The notes under the pieces were generated by a model. The model had not been told where the DNA came from. It saw only the letters and a program-made list of their open reading frames with translations, and did not search any database. From Streptomyces chryseus (GTDB lineage: Bacteria; Actinomycetota; Actinomycetes; Streptomycetales; Streptomycetaceae), in contig NZ_BMVO01000005.1 of the NCBI RefSeq assembly GCF_014650755.1, positions 1 through 64,000 on the forward strand: a stretch of DNA of 64,000 nucleotides, written 5' to 3'. Numbering within the stretch: the stretch's first letter is position 1; every line of letters begins with the position of its first letter. Both the position numbers and the translations under genes were made by a program. Positions 55,448-64,000 of the stretch are shown here, piece by piece.

Positions 55448-56893
55448 ATGGGATCCACCTCCGCCCACAACAATGAGGGCCTTGGCCGTCGCGATCTGAT
55501 CAAGCGTTCGGCCGCACTCGGCCTGATCGCTGTTCCGACGATGAGCTTCCTGTCGGCCTGCGCGAGCGGCGACAGCGGCGGCGACGAGAAGGTCGACAAG
55601 GGCAAGAAGACCGAGAAGAACCCGCTGGGTGTCAATGAGGGCGCGCCGCTCGAAATCGTGATTTTCGACGGTGGTTTCGGCACGAAGTACGCCGAGGACG
55701 CCAAGGCCGTCTACGAGAAGACGTACCCCAAGGCGAAGATCAAGTTTTCGTCGACGCAGAAGATCAGGTCGCAGCTCCAGCCGAGGTTCAACGGCGGAAC
55801 ACCCCCGGACCTCATCGACAACTCGGGCGCCGAGCAGATGGACATGGGCGTCCTGGTCGGCAAGAAGCAGCTCACCGACCTCACCCCGCTGCTGGACTCC
55901 CCGTCCATCGACGACCCGAGCAGGAAGGTCCGCGACACGCTGCGGCCCGGCATCGTCGAGATGGGCCAGTTCGACGGCGACCCCGTCTGGATCATGTACT
56001 ACGCGTACACGGTCTACGGCGTCTGGTACTCCGAGACGGCGCTGGAGAAGCTGGACGCGACGTACCCGGAGAACTGGGACGACATGCTCGCCCTGTGCGC
56101 CAAGGCGAAGAAGAAGGGCGTCGCGGGCTGGACGTACGCGGGCAAACACCCGTACTACCTGCCGTTCTCGCTCTACCCGTTCATCGCCAAGATCGGTGGC
56201 CGTGAGGTCCTCGACAAGATCGACAATCTGGAGCCCAACGCCTGGTCCGACCCGGCCGTGAAGGCCGCGTTCGAGGCGTACTACGAGCTCTTCAAGAAGG
56301 GCTACATCCTCAAGGGCACCCCGGGCATCGACCACATCCAGTCGCAGACCGCCTGGACCCAGGGCAAGGCGCTCTTCATCCCGAACGGTTCGTGGGTGGA
56401 GAACGAGGCCGCCAAGACGATGCCGGCCGACTTCAAGCTCGCCGTGGGCGCGCCGTCCGGCCTCGACAGCTCGGACAAGATGCCGTTCGGCACCATCTGG
56501 GCCTCCGGCGGTGAGCCGTTCATCGTCCCGAAGTCGGCGAAGAACCCCGACGGCGGCATGGAGCAGCTGCGCATCATGCTCAGCGAGGCGTCGTCGAAGA
56601 ACTTCACCCAGAGCGTGAAGTCCCTGACCGCCCTCAACGGCGGCACCGACGGCATCGAGCTGACCCCGGGCCTCAGGTCCGCCACCGCCGCGCTGGAGAA
56701 GGCCGGCGACAACGTGGTCAACCCGCGCCTGCAGGACTGGTACGTGAAGCTCCAGAAGGAGCAGATCGGCGTCGCCGGTCTGGGCGAGATGATGGCCGGC
56801 CGAGCGACCCCGGCGGAGACCATCAAGAAGATCCAGGGCTTCGCCGACGCGGCGGCCAAGGACCAGTCCATCAAGCACTACAAGCACCAGTGA
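55448..56893 (+). CDS. ngcE: GlcNAc/diacetylchitobiose ABC transporter binding lipoprotein
   Basis: 481 aa. Tat-type lipoprotein signal: GRRDLIKRSAALGLIAVPTMSFLSAC, with RR at 14-15 and lipobox Cys38. The remainder is a family-1 sugar-binding protein (EIVIFDGGFGTKYAEDAKAVYEKTYPKAKIKF; FNGGTPPDLIDNSGAEQMDMGVLV). Together with the two permeases and the downstream ROK gene it matches ngcE of Streptomyces. It is chosen to start at the ATG after GAGGA; an upstream extension of 44 codons lacks an RBS. No ATPase is encoded here; such systems usually share MsiK. Confidence 0.92.
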   Translation: MGSTSAHNNEGLGRRDLIKRSAALGLIAVPTMSFLSACASGDSGGDEKVDKGKKTEKNPLGVNEGAPLEIVIFDGGFGTKYAEDAKAVYEKTYPKAKIKFSSTQKIRSQLQPRFNGGTPPDLIDNSGAEQMDMGVLVGKKQLTDLTPLLDSPSIDDPSRKVRDTLRPGIVEMGQFDGDPVWIMYYAYTVYGVWYSETALEKLDATYPENWDDMLALCAKAKKKGVAGWTYAGKHPYYLPFSLYPFIAKIGGREVLDKIDNLEPNAWSDPAVKAAFEAYYELFKKGYILKGTPGIDHIQSQTAWTQGKALFIPNGSWVENEAAKTMPADFKLAVGAPSGLDSSDKMPFGTIWASGGEPFIVPKSAKNPDGGMEQLRIMLSEASSKNFTQSVKSLTALNGGTDGIELTPGLRSATAALEKAGDNVVNPRLQDWYVKLQKEQIGVAGLGEMMAGRATPAETIKKIQGFADAAAKDQSIKHYKHQ

Positions 56894-56942
56894 GCAAGCG
56901 TCACCAGCGGCGGCACACGCCGGAAGATCGGGGTCGGTAACC

Positions 56943-57866
56943 ATGCAACACGGCAAGTACCGGTTCATTGTGGGTTTTTTGGCGGCCCCATTGGCGTTGT
57001 ACGCAATCTTCGTCATCTGGCCGTTCATCCAGTCCATCTACTACTCGTTCACGGACTGGACCGGCCTGAGCCCGGACTTCAAGATGGTCGGCTTCGACAA
57101 CTACAGCAGGATGCTGGAAGACCAGATCTTCTGGGATTCGTTGGGGCACAGCCTGATCTTCGCGCTGCTGCTGCCGCTGGTGACGCTCGGCCTCGCGCTC
57201 TTCTTCGCCTTCATGCTCAATGTCGGCGGACGGCGCCGGAAGGGCGCGGCGATCGCGGGAGTCCGAGGCTCGGGCTTCTACAAAATCGCGTACTTCTTCC
57301 CCCAGGTGCTCTCGATCGCCATCGTCGCGGTGCTCTTCGCCTTCGCGTACAACCCGAACGAGGGCGCCATCAACGGCCTGCTGAGGGCCATCGGTCTCGA
57401 CAGCGTCCAGCCGCAATGGCTGGGCGACCCGGACACCGCCCTGTGGGCCGTCATGGCGGTGCTCGTCTGGAGCACCGTGGGGTTCTTCGTGGTGCTCTTC
57501 TCGGCGGGCATGGCGTCCATTCCCAAGGACTTCTACGAGGCCGCCCTGCTGGACGGCGCGAGCCGGTTCACCACGTTCTTCAGGATCACCATCCCGCTGC
57601 TCTGGGACACCGTGCAGTCGGGCTGGGTCTACATGGGGATCCTCGCGCTCGGCGCGGAGTCCTTCGCGGTCGTGCAGATCATGACCGTGGGCCCCGGCGG
57701 CCCCGACTACTCGACCACCGTCCTGGTGCTGTACGTCTACCAGACGGCGTTCCGGGACGGCCAGGCAGGCTATGCGACAACGATCGGTGTGGCCCTGCTC
57801 GTCATCACCCTGGCCCTCGCGGCCCTGGTGATGCGCGTGGGCCGGCGTGAGCGGCTGGAGTTCTGA
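56943..57866 (+). CDS. ngcF: ABC sugar permease NgcF
   Basis: 307 aa, six predicted membrane segments. EAA loop FYEAALLDGASRFTTFFRITIPLL. Begins MQHGKYRFIVGFLAAPLALYAIFVIWPFIQSIYYSF, the MalF-type N-terminus. It overlaps ngcG by one nucleotide (TGATG). Confidence 0.93.
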   Translation: MQHGKYRFIVGFLAAPLALYAIFVIWPFIQSIYYSFTDWTGLSPDFKMVGFDNYSRMLEDQIFWDSLGHSLIFALLLPLVTLGLALFFAFMLNVGGRRRKGAAIAGVRGSGFYKIAYFFPQVLSIAIVAVLFAFAYNPNEGAINGLLRAIGLDSVQPQWLGDPDTALWAVMAVLVWSTVGFFVVLFSAGMASIPKDFYEAALLDGASRFTTFFRITIPLLWDTVQSGWVYMGILALGAESFAVVQIMTVGPGGPDYSTTVLVLYVYQTAFRDGQAGYATTIGVALLVITLALAALVMRVGRRERLEF

Positions 57867-58792
57867 TGAAGACCACTGACACCCCGCCCGCCGGCGTCGC
57901 CGAGGACCGCCCGCCCGTCACCAGGACGTCCGGCGCGCAGGCCCCCGCGAAGCCGAAGAAGGACGTCAGCGGCAGCACGCTCAACGTCTTCTCGCACGGC
58001 ATCCTGATCCTGTGGGCCTTCATGGTCGTGATGCCGCTGCTCTGGGCGGTGATGACGTCGTTCAAGGACGACGCGTCGATCTTCGAGTCGCCGTTCTCGC
58101 TGCCGGACCGGCTGCACTTCGAGAACTGGTCGCGCGCCTGGTCCGAGGCGCACATGAGCGACTACTTCTTCAACACCGTCGTCGTGGTCGGTTGCTCGCT
58201 CGCCGGCACGCTGCTGCTGGGCTCCATGGCGGCGTACGTCCTCGCGCGCTTCGACTTCCCCGGGAACCGCCTCATCTACTTCCTCTTCGTCGGAGGAATG
58301 AGCTTCCCGATCATGCTGGCCCTGGTGCCGCTGTTCTACGTACTGAAGAACATGGGGATGCTGGAGACGCTCCCGGGCCTGATCCTCGTCTACATCGCGT
58401 ACTCGCTGCCCTTCACCGTCTTCTTCCTCACCTCCTTCTTCCGTACGCTGCCCAGCTCGGTGGCGGAGGCGGCGATGATCGACGGCGCCTCGCACACCCG
58501 CACCTTCTTCCAGGTGATGCTGCCGATGGCCAAGCCCGGCCTCATCAGCGTCGGCATCTTCAACTTCCTCGGGCAGTGGAACCAGTACATGCTGCCGACC
58601 GTGCTGAACAACGACCCGGAGAACCGGGTGCTCTCCCAGGGCCTGGTCGAGCTCGCGACCAGCCAGGGCTACAAGGGCGACTGGTCGGGGCTCTTCGCCG
58701 GCCTGGTGATGGCCATGCTGCCCGTCCTCGCGGCGTACATCGTCTTCCAGCGCCAGGTCGTCCAGGGCCTCACCGCGGGCGCCGTGAAGTAG
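57866..58792 (+). CDS. ngcG: ABC sugar permease NgcG
   Basis: 308 aa, MalG-type permease. A Pro-rich cytoplasmic leader of about 40 residues precedes TM1 (VFSHGILILWAFMVVMPLLWAVMTSFK). EAA loop VAEAAMIDGASHTRTFFQVMLPMAKPGL. It forms the membrane channel with NgcF. Confidence 0.93.
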   Translation: MKTTDTPPAGVAEDRPPVTRTSGAQAPAKPKKDVSGSTLNVFSHGILILWAFMVVMPLLWAVMTSFKDDASIFESPFSLPDRLHFENWSRAWSEAHMSDYFFNTVVVVGCSLAGTLLLGSMAAYVLARFDFPGNRLIYFLFVGGMSFPIMLALVPLFYVLKNMGMLETLPGLILVYIAYSLPFTVFFLTSFFRTLPSSVAEAAMIDGASHTRTFFQVMLPMAKPGLISVGIFNFLGQWNQYMLPTVLNNDPENRVLSQGLVELATSQGYKGDWSGLFAGLVMAMLPVLAAYIVFQRQVVQGLTAGAVK

Positions 58793-58819
58793 CGCCCCAG
58801 GGCCCGTGCCCGCCCGTAC

Positions 58820-58854
58820 GAACCGCCCGCCGGCGCCTTGCCGGCGGGCGGTTC
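58820..58854 (+). terminator. Terminator after ngcG
   Basis: 15-nt perfect arms (GAACCGCCCGCCGGC) with 5-nt loop, 28 nt past the stop. Confidence 0.85.
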
Positions 58855-58953
58855 GGCGTTCCTCCAGCCCCTGCCGCCAGGCTCAAGGTCTTGACGGGGG
58901 GCAACCCGAAAGGCTCATCTTAGAGTTCACATGTTGGAGAAAGAGGAGAGTCA

Positions 58954-60156
58954 ATGGAGACTCCGGGGTCGCAGACGTCACTGCACCGGGCCAATCTTGA
59001 GCGAGTCGTACGGGCCGTCCGGATGGCGGGCTCGCTCACCCAGGCAGAGATCGCCAGGGCCACAGGGCTCTCGGCAGCCACGGTCTCCAATATCGTGCGC
59101 GAGCTCAAGGACGGCGGGACCGTCGAGGTCACCCCGACCTCCGCGGGCGGCCGCCGGGCGCGCAGCGTCTCGCTGAGCGGTGACGCCGGCATCGTCATCG
59201 GGGTCGATTTCGGGCATACGCACCTGCGGGTCGCCGTCGGCAACCTCGCCCACCAGGTGCTCGCCGAAGAGGCCGAGCCGCTGGACGTGGACGGCTCCGC
59301 CGCCGAGGGCTTCGACCGGGCGGAACAGCTGGTCAAACGCCTGGTCGCGGCGAGCGGCATCAGCCAGGACAAGGTGATCGGCGTCGGCCTCGGCGTGCCC
59401 GGGCCGATCGACGTGGAGTCCGGAACGCTCGGCTCGACGTCCATCCTGCCGGGCTGGAAGGGCATCAACCCGAGCGAGGAGCTCTCCGGGCGCCTGGGCG
59501 TGCCCGTGTACGTCGACAACGACGCCAACCTCGGCGCGCTCGGCGAGCTGGTCTGGGGCAGCGGGCGCGGGGTCAAGGACCTGGCGTACATCAAGGTCGC
59601 GAGCGGTGTCGGCGCCGGCCTCGTCATCAGCGGCCAGATCTACCGGGGGCCCGGCGGCACGGCGGGCGAGATCGGGCACATCACGCTCGACGAGTCCGGC
59701 CCGGTCTGCCGCTGCGGCAACCGCGGCTGCCTGGAGACCTTCACGGCCGCCCGGTACGTCCTGCCCCTGCTCCAGCCCAGCCACGGCCCCGATCTGACCA
59801 TGGAGCGCGTCGTGCAGCTCGCGCGCGAGGGCGATCCGGGCTGCCGTCGGGTGATCGGCGACGTCGGCCGCCACATCGGCAGCGGAGTGGCGAGCCTGTG
59901 CAACCTCCTCAACCCCAGTCGAGTGGTGCTGGGCGGCGACCTGGCGGAGGCTGGAGAGCTAGTACTCGGACCCATCCGTGAGTCCGTCTCGCGGTACGCC
60001 ATCCCCAGCGCCGCCAGACAGCTCGCGGTGGCTCCCGGAGCGCTCGGCGGAAGGGCCGAGGTCCTGGGCGCACTCGCCCTCGCGCTGAGCGAAATGGGAG
60101 ATTCGACCCTTCTGGACAGTGCGGTGCCCGAGCGGGCGCCGTCTTCAATTAGATAA
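58954..60156 (+). CDS. rok7B7: ROK-family regulator (Rok7B7 type)
   Basis: 400 aa. N-terminal winged HTH (NLERVVRAVRMAGSLTQAEIARATGLSAATVSNIVRELKDGGTVEV), then a ROK domain with GVDFGHTHLRVAVGN, DNDANLGALGE and the zinc site GHITLDESGPVCRCGNRGCLE. AGAGGAG precedes the ATG. Position between ngcEFG and xylFGH matches S. coelicolor Rok7B7, which is linked to carbon control, xylose transport and antibiotic production. The sugar-kinase motifs are retained, as in ROK regulators that bind sugars. It probably binds the CGTTGTCAT-containing sites near xylF and perhaps GH92. Confidence 0.93.
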   Translation: METPGSQTSLHRANLERVVRAVRMAGSLTQAEIARATGLSAATVSNIVRELKDGGTVEVTPTSAGGRRARSVSLSGDAGIVIGVDFGHTHLRVAVGNLAHQVLAEEAEPLDVDGSAAEGFDRAEQLVKRLVAASGISQDKVIGVGLGVPGPIDVESGTLGSTSILPGWKGINPSEELSGRLGVPVYVDNDANLGALGELVWGSGRGVKDLAYIKVASGVGAGLVISGQIYRGPGGTAGEIGHITLDESGPVCRCGNRGCLETFTAARYVLPLLQPSHGPDLTMERVVQLAREGDPGCRRVIGDVGRHIGSGVASLCNLLNPSRVVLGGDLAEAGELVLGPIRESVSRYAIPSAARQLAVAPGALGGRAEVLGALALALSEMGDSTLLDSAVPERAPSSIR

Positions 60157-60181
60157 CGAATGGCACCGTTGTCATCTCGTT
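60155..60181. promoter_or_regulatory. Inverted repeat upstream of xylF
   Basis: AACGA (60155-60159) and TCGTT (60177-60181) flank TGGCACCGTTGTCA (60161-60174), which resembles the GH92 operator at 12 of 14 positions. AAGGA-TTTAC-TCCTT follows at 60182-60196. This is a candidate target of the adjacent ROK regulator. Confidence 0.55.
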
Positions 60182-60274
60182 AAGGATTTACTCCTTGACG
60201 CTGCCAGCGGGGCCGAGTTGACTTCCAGCCACCTCGGCCGCAATGTCGCGGCCTCGTCAGGGAGGTTCCAAGAA

Positions 60275-61384
60275 ATGAACACGCGTATGCGTCGTGCCGC
60301 CGTGGCCGTGGCCGCCACCGCAATGGCCGTCTCGCTCGCCGCCTGTGGCAGTGCCGAAGAGGCCGACTCCGCCAAGGAGACCGGCGCCAAGAAGGGCGAC
60401 GATCTCAAGATCGGCCTGCTCCTGCCGGAGAACCAGACCGCGCGCTACGAGAAGTTCGACAAGCCGCTGATCGAGAAGAAGATCAGCGAGCTGACCAACG
60501 GCAAGGCGGAGCTCGTCTACGCCAACGCCAAGCAGGACGCCACCACCCAGACGCAGCAGATCGACACGATGATCACCAACAAGGTGGACGCGCTCATCGT
60601 GGACGCCGTGGACTCCAAGGCCATCGCCGGCGGCGTGAAGAAGGCCAAGGACCAGGGCATCCCGGTCGTGGCCTTCGACCGCCTCGCCGAGGGCCCGATC
60701 GACGCCTACACCTCCTTCGACAACGAGGAAGTCGGTCACGTCCAGGGCAAGGCCCTCCTCGAGGCCCTCGGCGACAAGGCCAAGGACGGCCAGATCGTGA
60801 TGATGAACGGCGCGATCACCGACCCGAACGCCGCCCTGTTCAAGAAGGGCGCTCTCGCCGAGCTCGACGGCAAGGTGAACATCGGCAAGTCGTACGACAC
60901 CAAGGAGTGGAAGCCGGAGAACGCCAACGCCAACATGGAGGCCGCGATCTCGGCCCTCGGCAAGGACAAGATCATCGGCGTCTACTCCGCCAACGACGGC
61001 ATGGCGGGCGGCATCATCACCGCCCTCAAGTCGGGCGGCTTCAGCAAGCTCCCGCCGGTCACCGGCCAGGACGCCGAGCTCGCGGGTGTGCAGCGCATCG
61101 TCGCGGGTGAGCAGTTCATGAGCGTCTACAAGCCGTACGCGCCGGAGGCCTCGGCCGCCGCCGAGATGGCCGTGGCGCTCGCCCGTGGCGAGAAGCTCGA
61201 CTCCATCGCCAAGGAGAAGACGGACAGCCCGACGAACAAGGGCATCCCGTCCGTGCTGGTCCCGGTCGTCTCGCTGACCAAGGACAACATCAAGGACACC
61301 GTCGTCAAGGACGGCGTCTACACGGTCGCCGAGATCTGCACCCCGAAGTACAAGGCCGCCTGCGACAAGCTCGGCCTGAAGTAG
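60275..61384 (+). CDS. xylF: Xylose-type ABC transporter binding lipoprotein
   Basis: 369 aa. Lipoprotein signal MRRAAVAVAATAMAVSLAAC with lipobox Cys24. Periplasmic-binding protein type 1 fold: KIGLLLPENQTARYEKFDKPLIEKKI, NNKVDALIVDAVDSKAI-like core and GVYSANDGMAGGIITALKSGG. GGGAGG about 9 nt upstream fixes the ATG at 60275; an upstream extension overlaps the ROK gene. It is first in the xylFGH operon. Confidence 0.93.
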   Translation: MNTRMRRAAVAVAATAMAVSLAACGSAEEADSAKETGAKKGDDLKIGLLLPENQTARYEKFDKPLIEKKISELTNGKAELVYANAKQDATTQTQQIDTMITNKVDALIVDAVDSKAIAGGVKKAKDQGIPVVAFDRLAEGPIDAYTSFDNEEVGHVQGKALLEALGDKAKDGQIVMMNGAITDPNAALFKKGALAELDGKVNIGKSYDTKEWKPENANANMEAAISALGKDKIIGVYSANDGMAGGIITALKSGGFSKLPPVTGQDAELAGVQRIVAGEQFMSVYKPYAPEASAAAEMAVALARGEKLDSIAKEKTDSPTNKGIPSVLVPVVSLTKDNIKDTVVKDGVYTVAEICTPKYKAACDKLGLK

Positions 61385-61418
61385 GGCTCCCGGGCCCACG
61401 GCCCGCGCCTCCTGAAGC

Positions 61419-61473
61419 CTGTACGGCGCTCCGCCCCCTCTCTGCCCCCGCTATCGGGCGGAGCGCCGTACAG
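61419..61473 (+). terminator. Hairpin between xylF and xylG
   Basis: 17-nt perfect arms (CTGTACGGCGCTCCGCC) with a 21-nt loop. It probably protects xylF mRNA or attenuates transcription so that the binding protein exceeds the membrane components. Confidence 0.75.
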
Positions 61474-61567
61474 AAACGCTTCTTCCCCTCTGTTCGCTTC
61501 TGCTCAACCGTCGCGCCCCCTCCCGGCGCGTCATCCCGCCGGTCAGGCGGCGAAGGAGATGGTTCAC

Positions 61568-62347
61568 GTGTCCGCTACGCCCGTGCTGGCGTTGCGCGGG
61601 GTCTCCAAGCGGTTCGGTGCCGTTCAGGCGCTCACCGACGTAGAGCTTGAGGTCCACGCCGGTGAAGTGGTCGCCCTGGTGGGCGACAACGGCGCCGGAA
61701 AGTCCACGCTGGTCAAGACGATCGCCGGCGTGCACCCCATCGATGACGGTGTCATCGAGTGGGAAGGCAGCACCGTCCGGATCAACCGGCCGCACGACGC
61801 CCAGAACCTGGGCATCGCGACCGTCTATCAGGACCTCGCGCTGTGCGACAACATCGACGTCGTCGGCAACCTCTACCTCGGCCGGGAGATCCGCAAGCGC
61901 GGTGTCCTCAACGAGGTCGAGATGGAGCGCCGCGCGCTCGAACTGCTCACCACGCTGTCGATCCGCATCCCCAGCGTGCGCATCCCGATCGCCTCGCTCT
62001 CCGGCGGCCAGCGCCAGACCGTGGCCATCGCCCGATCGATGCTCGGTGAGCCGAAGCTGGTCATCCTCGACGAGCCCACCGCCGCCCTCGGCGTCGAGCA
62101 GACCGCCCAGGTCCTCGACCTCGTCGAGCGGCTGCGCGAGCGCGGCCACGCCGTGATCCTCATCAGCCACAACATGGCGGACGTCAAGGCCGTCGCGGAC
62201 AAGGTGGCCGTGCTCCGGCTCGGCCGGAACAACGGCGTCTTCGACGTGAAGACCACCTCGCAAGAAGAGATCATCTCCGCCATCACCGGTGCCACGGACA
62301 ACGCCGTGACCCGCCGTGCGGCGCGCAACGGGGAGGCTCAGAAGTGA
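61568..62347 (+). CDS. xylG: Sugar ABC transporter ATPase, single domain
   Basis: 259 aa. Walker A GDNGAGKST, signature LSGGQRQ, Walker B LVILDEPTAALG, H-loop in ISHNMADVKAVADKV. GTG at 61568 is chosen because GAAGGAG lies 9 nt upstream; the ATG at 61559 is only 1 nt after that RBS. E. coli XylG has two fused ATPase domains; this has one, as in many actinobacterial CUT2 systems. The stop overlaps xylH (GTGA). Confidence 0.92.
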   Translation: MSATPVLALRGVSKRFGAVQALTDVELEVHAGEVVALVGDNGAGKSTLVKTIAGVHPIDDGVIEWEGSTVRINRPHDAQNLGIATVYQDLALCDNIDVVGNLYLGREIRKRGVLNEVEMERRALELLTTLSIRIPSVRIPIASLSGGQRQTVAIARSMLGEPKLVILDEPTAALGVEQTAQVLDLVERLRERGHAVILISHNMADVKAVADKVAVLRLGRNNGVFDVKTTSQEEIISAITGATDNAVTRRAARNGEAQK

Positions 62348-63636
62348 GCATCGACAAGTCCTCCACCCCCGGCGGCGGCCCCGTCGTCGAGAACCCCGAG
62401 GCGGCCCACGACGCGGTCACCGTCGTCGACCCCCGGCTGCTCGTCCGCGAGCGCGGCTTCGCGGGCTACGTGTCCGAGTTCAAGCGCAAGCTGCACGCGG
62501 GTGACCTGGGGTCCATCCCCGTCGTCATCGGCCTGATCCTGATCTGCGTGATCTTCCAGGGTCTGAACTCGAACTTCCTGTCCGCGCAGAACCTCAGCAA
62601 CATCGCCGTCACGATGGTCGCCACCGGCATGATGGCCGTCGGCATCATCTTCGTGCTGCTGCTCGGCGAGATCGACCTGTCGGTCGGCTCGGTCAGCGGT
62701 GTGTCCGGCGCCATCGTCGCCGTGCTGAGCGTCACCCACGGCATGAACGAGTGGCTCGCGGTACTCGTCGCGATCGTCAGCGGCGCCGCCATGGGCGCGC
62801 TGCACGGCTTCTTCTTCGCCCGGGTCGGCGCGCCCGCGTTCGCCGTCACCCTGGCCGGCCTGCTCTTCTGGCTCGGCTTCATGCTCCAGCTCCTCGGCGA
62901 CCAGGGCACCATCAACCTGGACGGCGACGGCGTGGTCGGCCGGCTGACCACGTACTACTTCTCCGACGTGGCCGCCGCCTACGGTCTGGCCGCGCTCGCC
63001 GTGGTGGGCTTCTTCCTCTCGTCCTTCCTGGACAACCGCCGCCGCGAGGCCGCAGGCATCCCGTCCCGGCCGCTCGTCGACACGGTGCTGCGCACGGTGC
63101 TGCTCGCCGTGGTCGCCTTCGCCGCAGCGATCATGTTCAACCAGTACAAGGGCCTGCCGCTGGCACTCGTCCTCTTCCTGGTCGTCCTGGTCGTGACGGA
63201 CTTCGTGCTCCGCCGCACGGCATACGGGCGCAAGATCTTCGCCCTCGGCGGCAGCGTCGAGGCGTCCCGCCGGGCCGGCATCAACGTCACCGCGATCCGC
63301 ATCTCGGTCTTCGCGATCGCGGGTACGTTCGCCGCCGTCGGCGGTCTGTTCTGGGCCTCCAAGATCGCCGCCGCCAACCAGAGCGCCGGCGCCGGCGACC
63401 TGCTGATGAACGTCATCGCGGCGGCCGTCATCGGCGGCACCAGCCTGTTCGGCGGCCGCGGCCGGACCTGGAACGCGCTGCTCGGCGTCATGGTGATCGT
63501 CTCGATCCAGTACGGCCTGGCCCTCGAAGGCATCGCCACGCCGATCCAGTACATGATCACCGGTGGTGTCCTGCTGGCGACCGTGGTGATCGACTCCGTC
63601 ACCCGGAAGACGCAGAAGACCGCGGGCCGCGCCTGA
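62344..63636 (+). CDS. xylH: Sugar ABC transporter permease
   Basis: 430 aa CUT2 permease with about ten membrane segments. A cytoplasmic leader (about 60 residues) precedes SIPVVIGLILICVIFQGLNSNFLSAQNLSNIAVTMVATGMMAVGIIFVLLLGEIDLSVGSVSG. The cytoplasmic loop GRKIFALGGSVEASRRAGINVTAIRIS is the RbsC/XylH signature. GTG start overlapping xylG. Confidence 0.92.
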   Translation: MSIDKSSTPGGGPVVENPEAAHDAVTVVDPRLLVRERGFAGYVSEFKRKLHAGDLGSIPVVIGLILICVIFQGLNSNFLSAQNLSNIAVTMVATGMMAVGIIFVLLLGEIDLSVGSVSGVSGAIVAVLSVTHGMNEWLAVLVAIVSGAAMGALHGFFFARVGAPAFAVTLAGLLFWLGFMLQLLGDQGTINLDGDGVVGRLTTYYFSDVAAAYGLAALAVVGFFLSSFLDNRRREAAGIPSRPLVDTVLRTVLLAVVAFAAAIMFNQYKGLPLALVLFLVVLVVTDFVLRRTAYGRKIFALGGSVEASRRAGINVTAIRISVFAIAGTFAAVGGLFWASKIAAANQSAGAGDLLMNVIAAAVIGGTSLFGGRGRTWNALLGVMVIVSIQYGLALEGIATPIQYMITGGVLLATVVIDSVTRKTQKTAGRA

Positions 63637-63648
63637 CCGCACCTCGCC

Positions 63649-63687
63649 AGCCGTGCCCGGCACCGGATCCCGGTGCCGGGCACGGCT
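63649..63687 (+). terminator. Terminator of xylFGH
   Basis: 17-nt perfect arms (AGCCGTGCCCGGCACCG) with loop GATCC, 12 nt after the xylH stop. Confidence 0.88.
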
Positions 63688-63810
63688 GTGCGCGCGCCCG
63701 GCCGTAACCGACGCGTGACGCAGAACGCACCGCCCGATGACCAACGCCGCGGGCGGAACATTAGACTCGACAGACCGGCAAGCAGACAGTTCAACTGCAA
63801 GGAGGCACGG

Positions 63811-64000
63811 GTGGCGCTGCTGACCCGCATTACGGGACCGCGCGATCTGGACGGGCTCACCCCGGAGCAGCTGGACCGGCTGGCCGCCGAGATCCGGACG
63901 TTTCTCGTGGACGAGGTCTCCAAGACCGGCGGACACCTGGGGCCCAACCTCGGTGTCGTCGAGCTGACGATCGCTCTGCACAGGGTCTTCGAGTCGCCGA
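63811..64000 (+). CDS. dxs: 1-deoxy-D-xylulose-5-phosphate synthase (3' end off-window)
   Basis: 63 codons visible. GTG start with AAGGAGG 5 nt upstream. [61 protein letters not shown] is the DXS N-terminus ([14 protein letters not shown] contacts thiamine diphosphate). First enzyme of the MEP isoprenoid pathway. Confidence 0.95.
   Translation, partial: MALLTRITGPRDLDGLTPEQLDRLAAEIRTFLVDEVSKTGGHLGPNLGVVELTIALHRVFESP

Overview
The window is high-GC DNA (GTG and ATG starts, strong G/C in third codon positions, long perfect GC hairpins between convergent genes) from a Streptomyces or close relative. Gene order towards the right end (HTH-MurA, aconitase, ngcEFG, a ROK regulator, xylFGH, dxs) matches the S. 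coelicolor SCO5998-SCO6013 neighbourhood as I remember it, so most of the window looks like chromosomal core with accessory material added.

Region 1 (1-10.6 kb) is the 3' end of a polyketide gene cluster. A KS-AT protein cut by the window edge, an AlkC-type DNA glycosylase, a DH-KR-ACP-aminotransferase (alpha-oxoamine synthase, AOS) protein, a small unknown protein, an HDAC-fold deacylase, a type II thioesterase and a drug exporter lie on one strand, mostly with 4-8 nt overlaps. The base-excision glycosylase sits between the two halves of one split PKS module. I infer that the product may be a DNA-alkylating alpha-aminoketone polyketide with repair-based self-resistance.

Region 2 (10.6-17.8 kb) holds two VOC-fold paralogues around an operator-rich promoter, a triple zinc-ribbon protein, a TetR regulator, a 5'-truncated glycosyltransferase and several small conserved actinobacterial genes (SepF paralogue, AAA ATPase, MazG-like enzyme).

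Region 3 (18-26.6 kb) contains an F420-type oxidoreductase, homocysteine methyltransferase, the coupled Hen1-Pnkp RNA-repair pair, and arginine deiminase plus ornithine carbamoyltransferase. Region 4 (26.6-35.3 kb) contains a broken anti-sigma-type kinase gene and an aromatic acyl-CoA degradation cluster: CoA ligase, PaaX regulator, bifunctional flavin hydroxylase/reductase, crotonase, acyl-CoA dehydrogenase and RidA. It looks like an anthranilate- or salicylate-type CoA pathway. Region 5 (35.3-39.8 kb) has two gene remnants, an LmeA/DUF2993 membrane protein, an MFS pump and a PRC-barrel protein.

Region 6 (39.8-49.9 kb) has a MurA enzyme carrying an N-terminal Cro/C1 HTH domain, divergent from aconitase. 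A 5.46-kb Tn7-like element (TnsA, TnsB, TnsC, TniQ-like and an LRR/zinc cargo gene) is inserted between them. The same operator, ATCTC-N6-GAGAT, remains on each side of the insertion, which suggests that the HTH-MurA protein may control both genes. A DtxR-type iron box lies in the aconitase leader.

Region 7 (49.9-64 kb) has an XRE/DUF397 pair, a secreted GH92 mannosidase, the ngcEFG amino-sugar importer, the ROK regulator, the xylFGH pentose importer and the start of dxs. GH92 and xylF promoters share a CGTTGTCAT half-site. No rRNA, tRNA or CRISPR array was seen.
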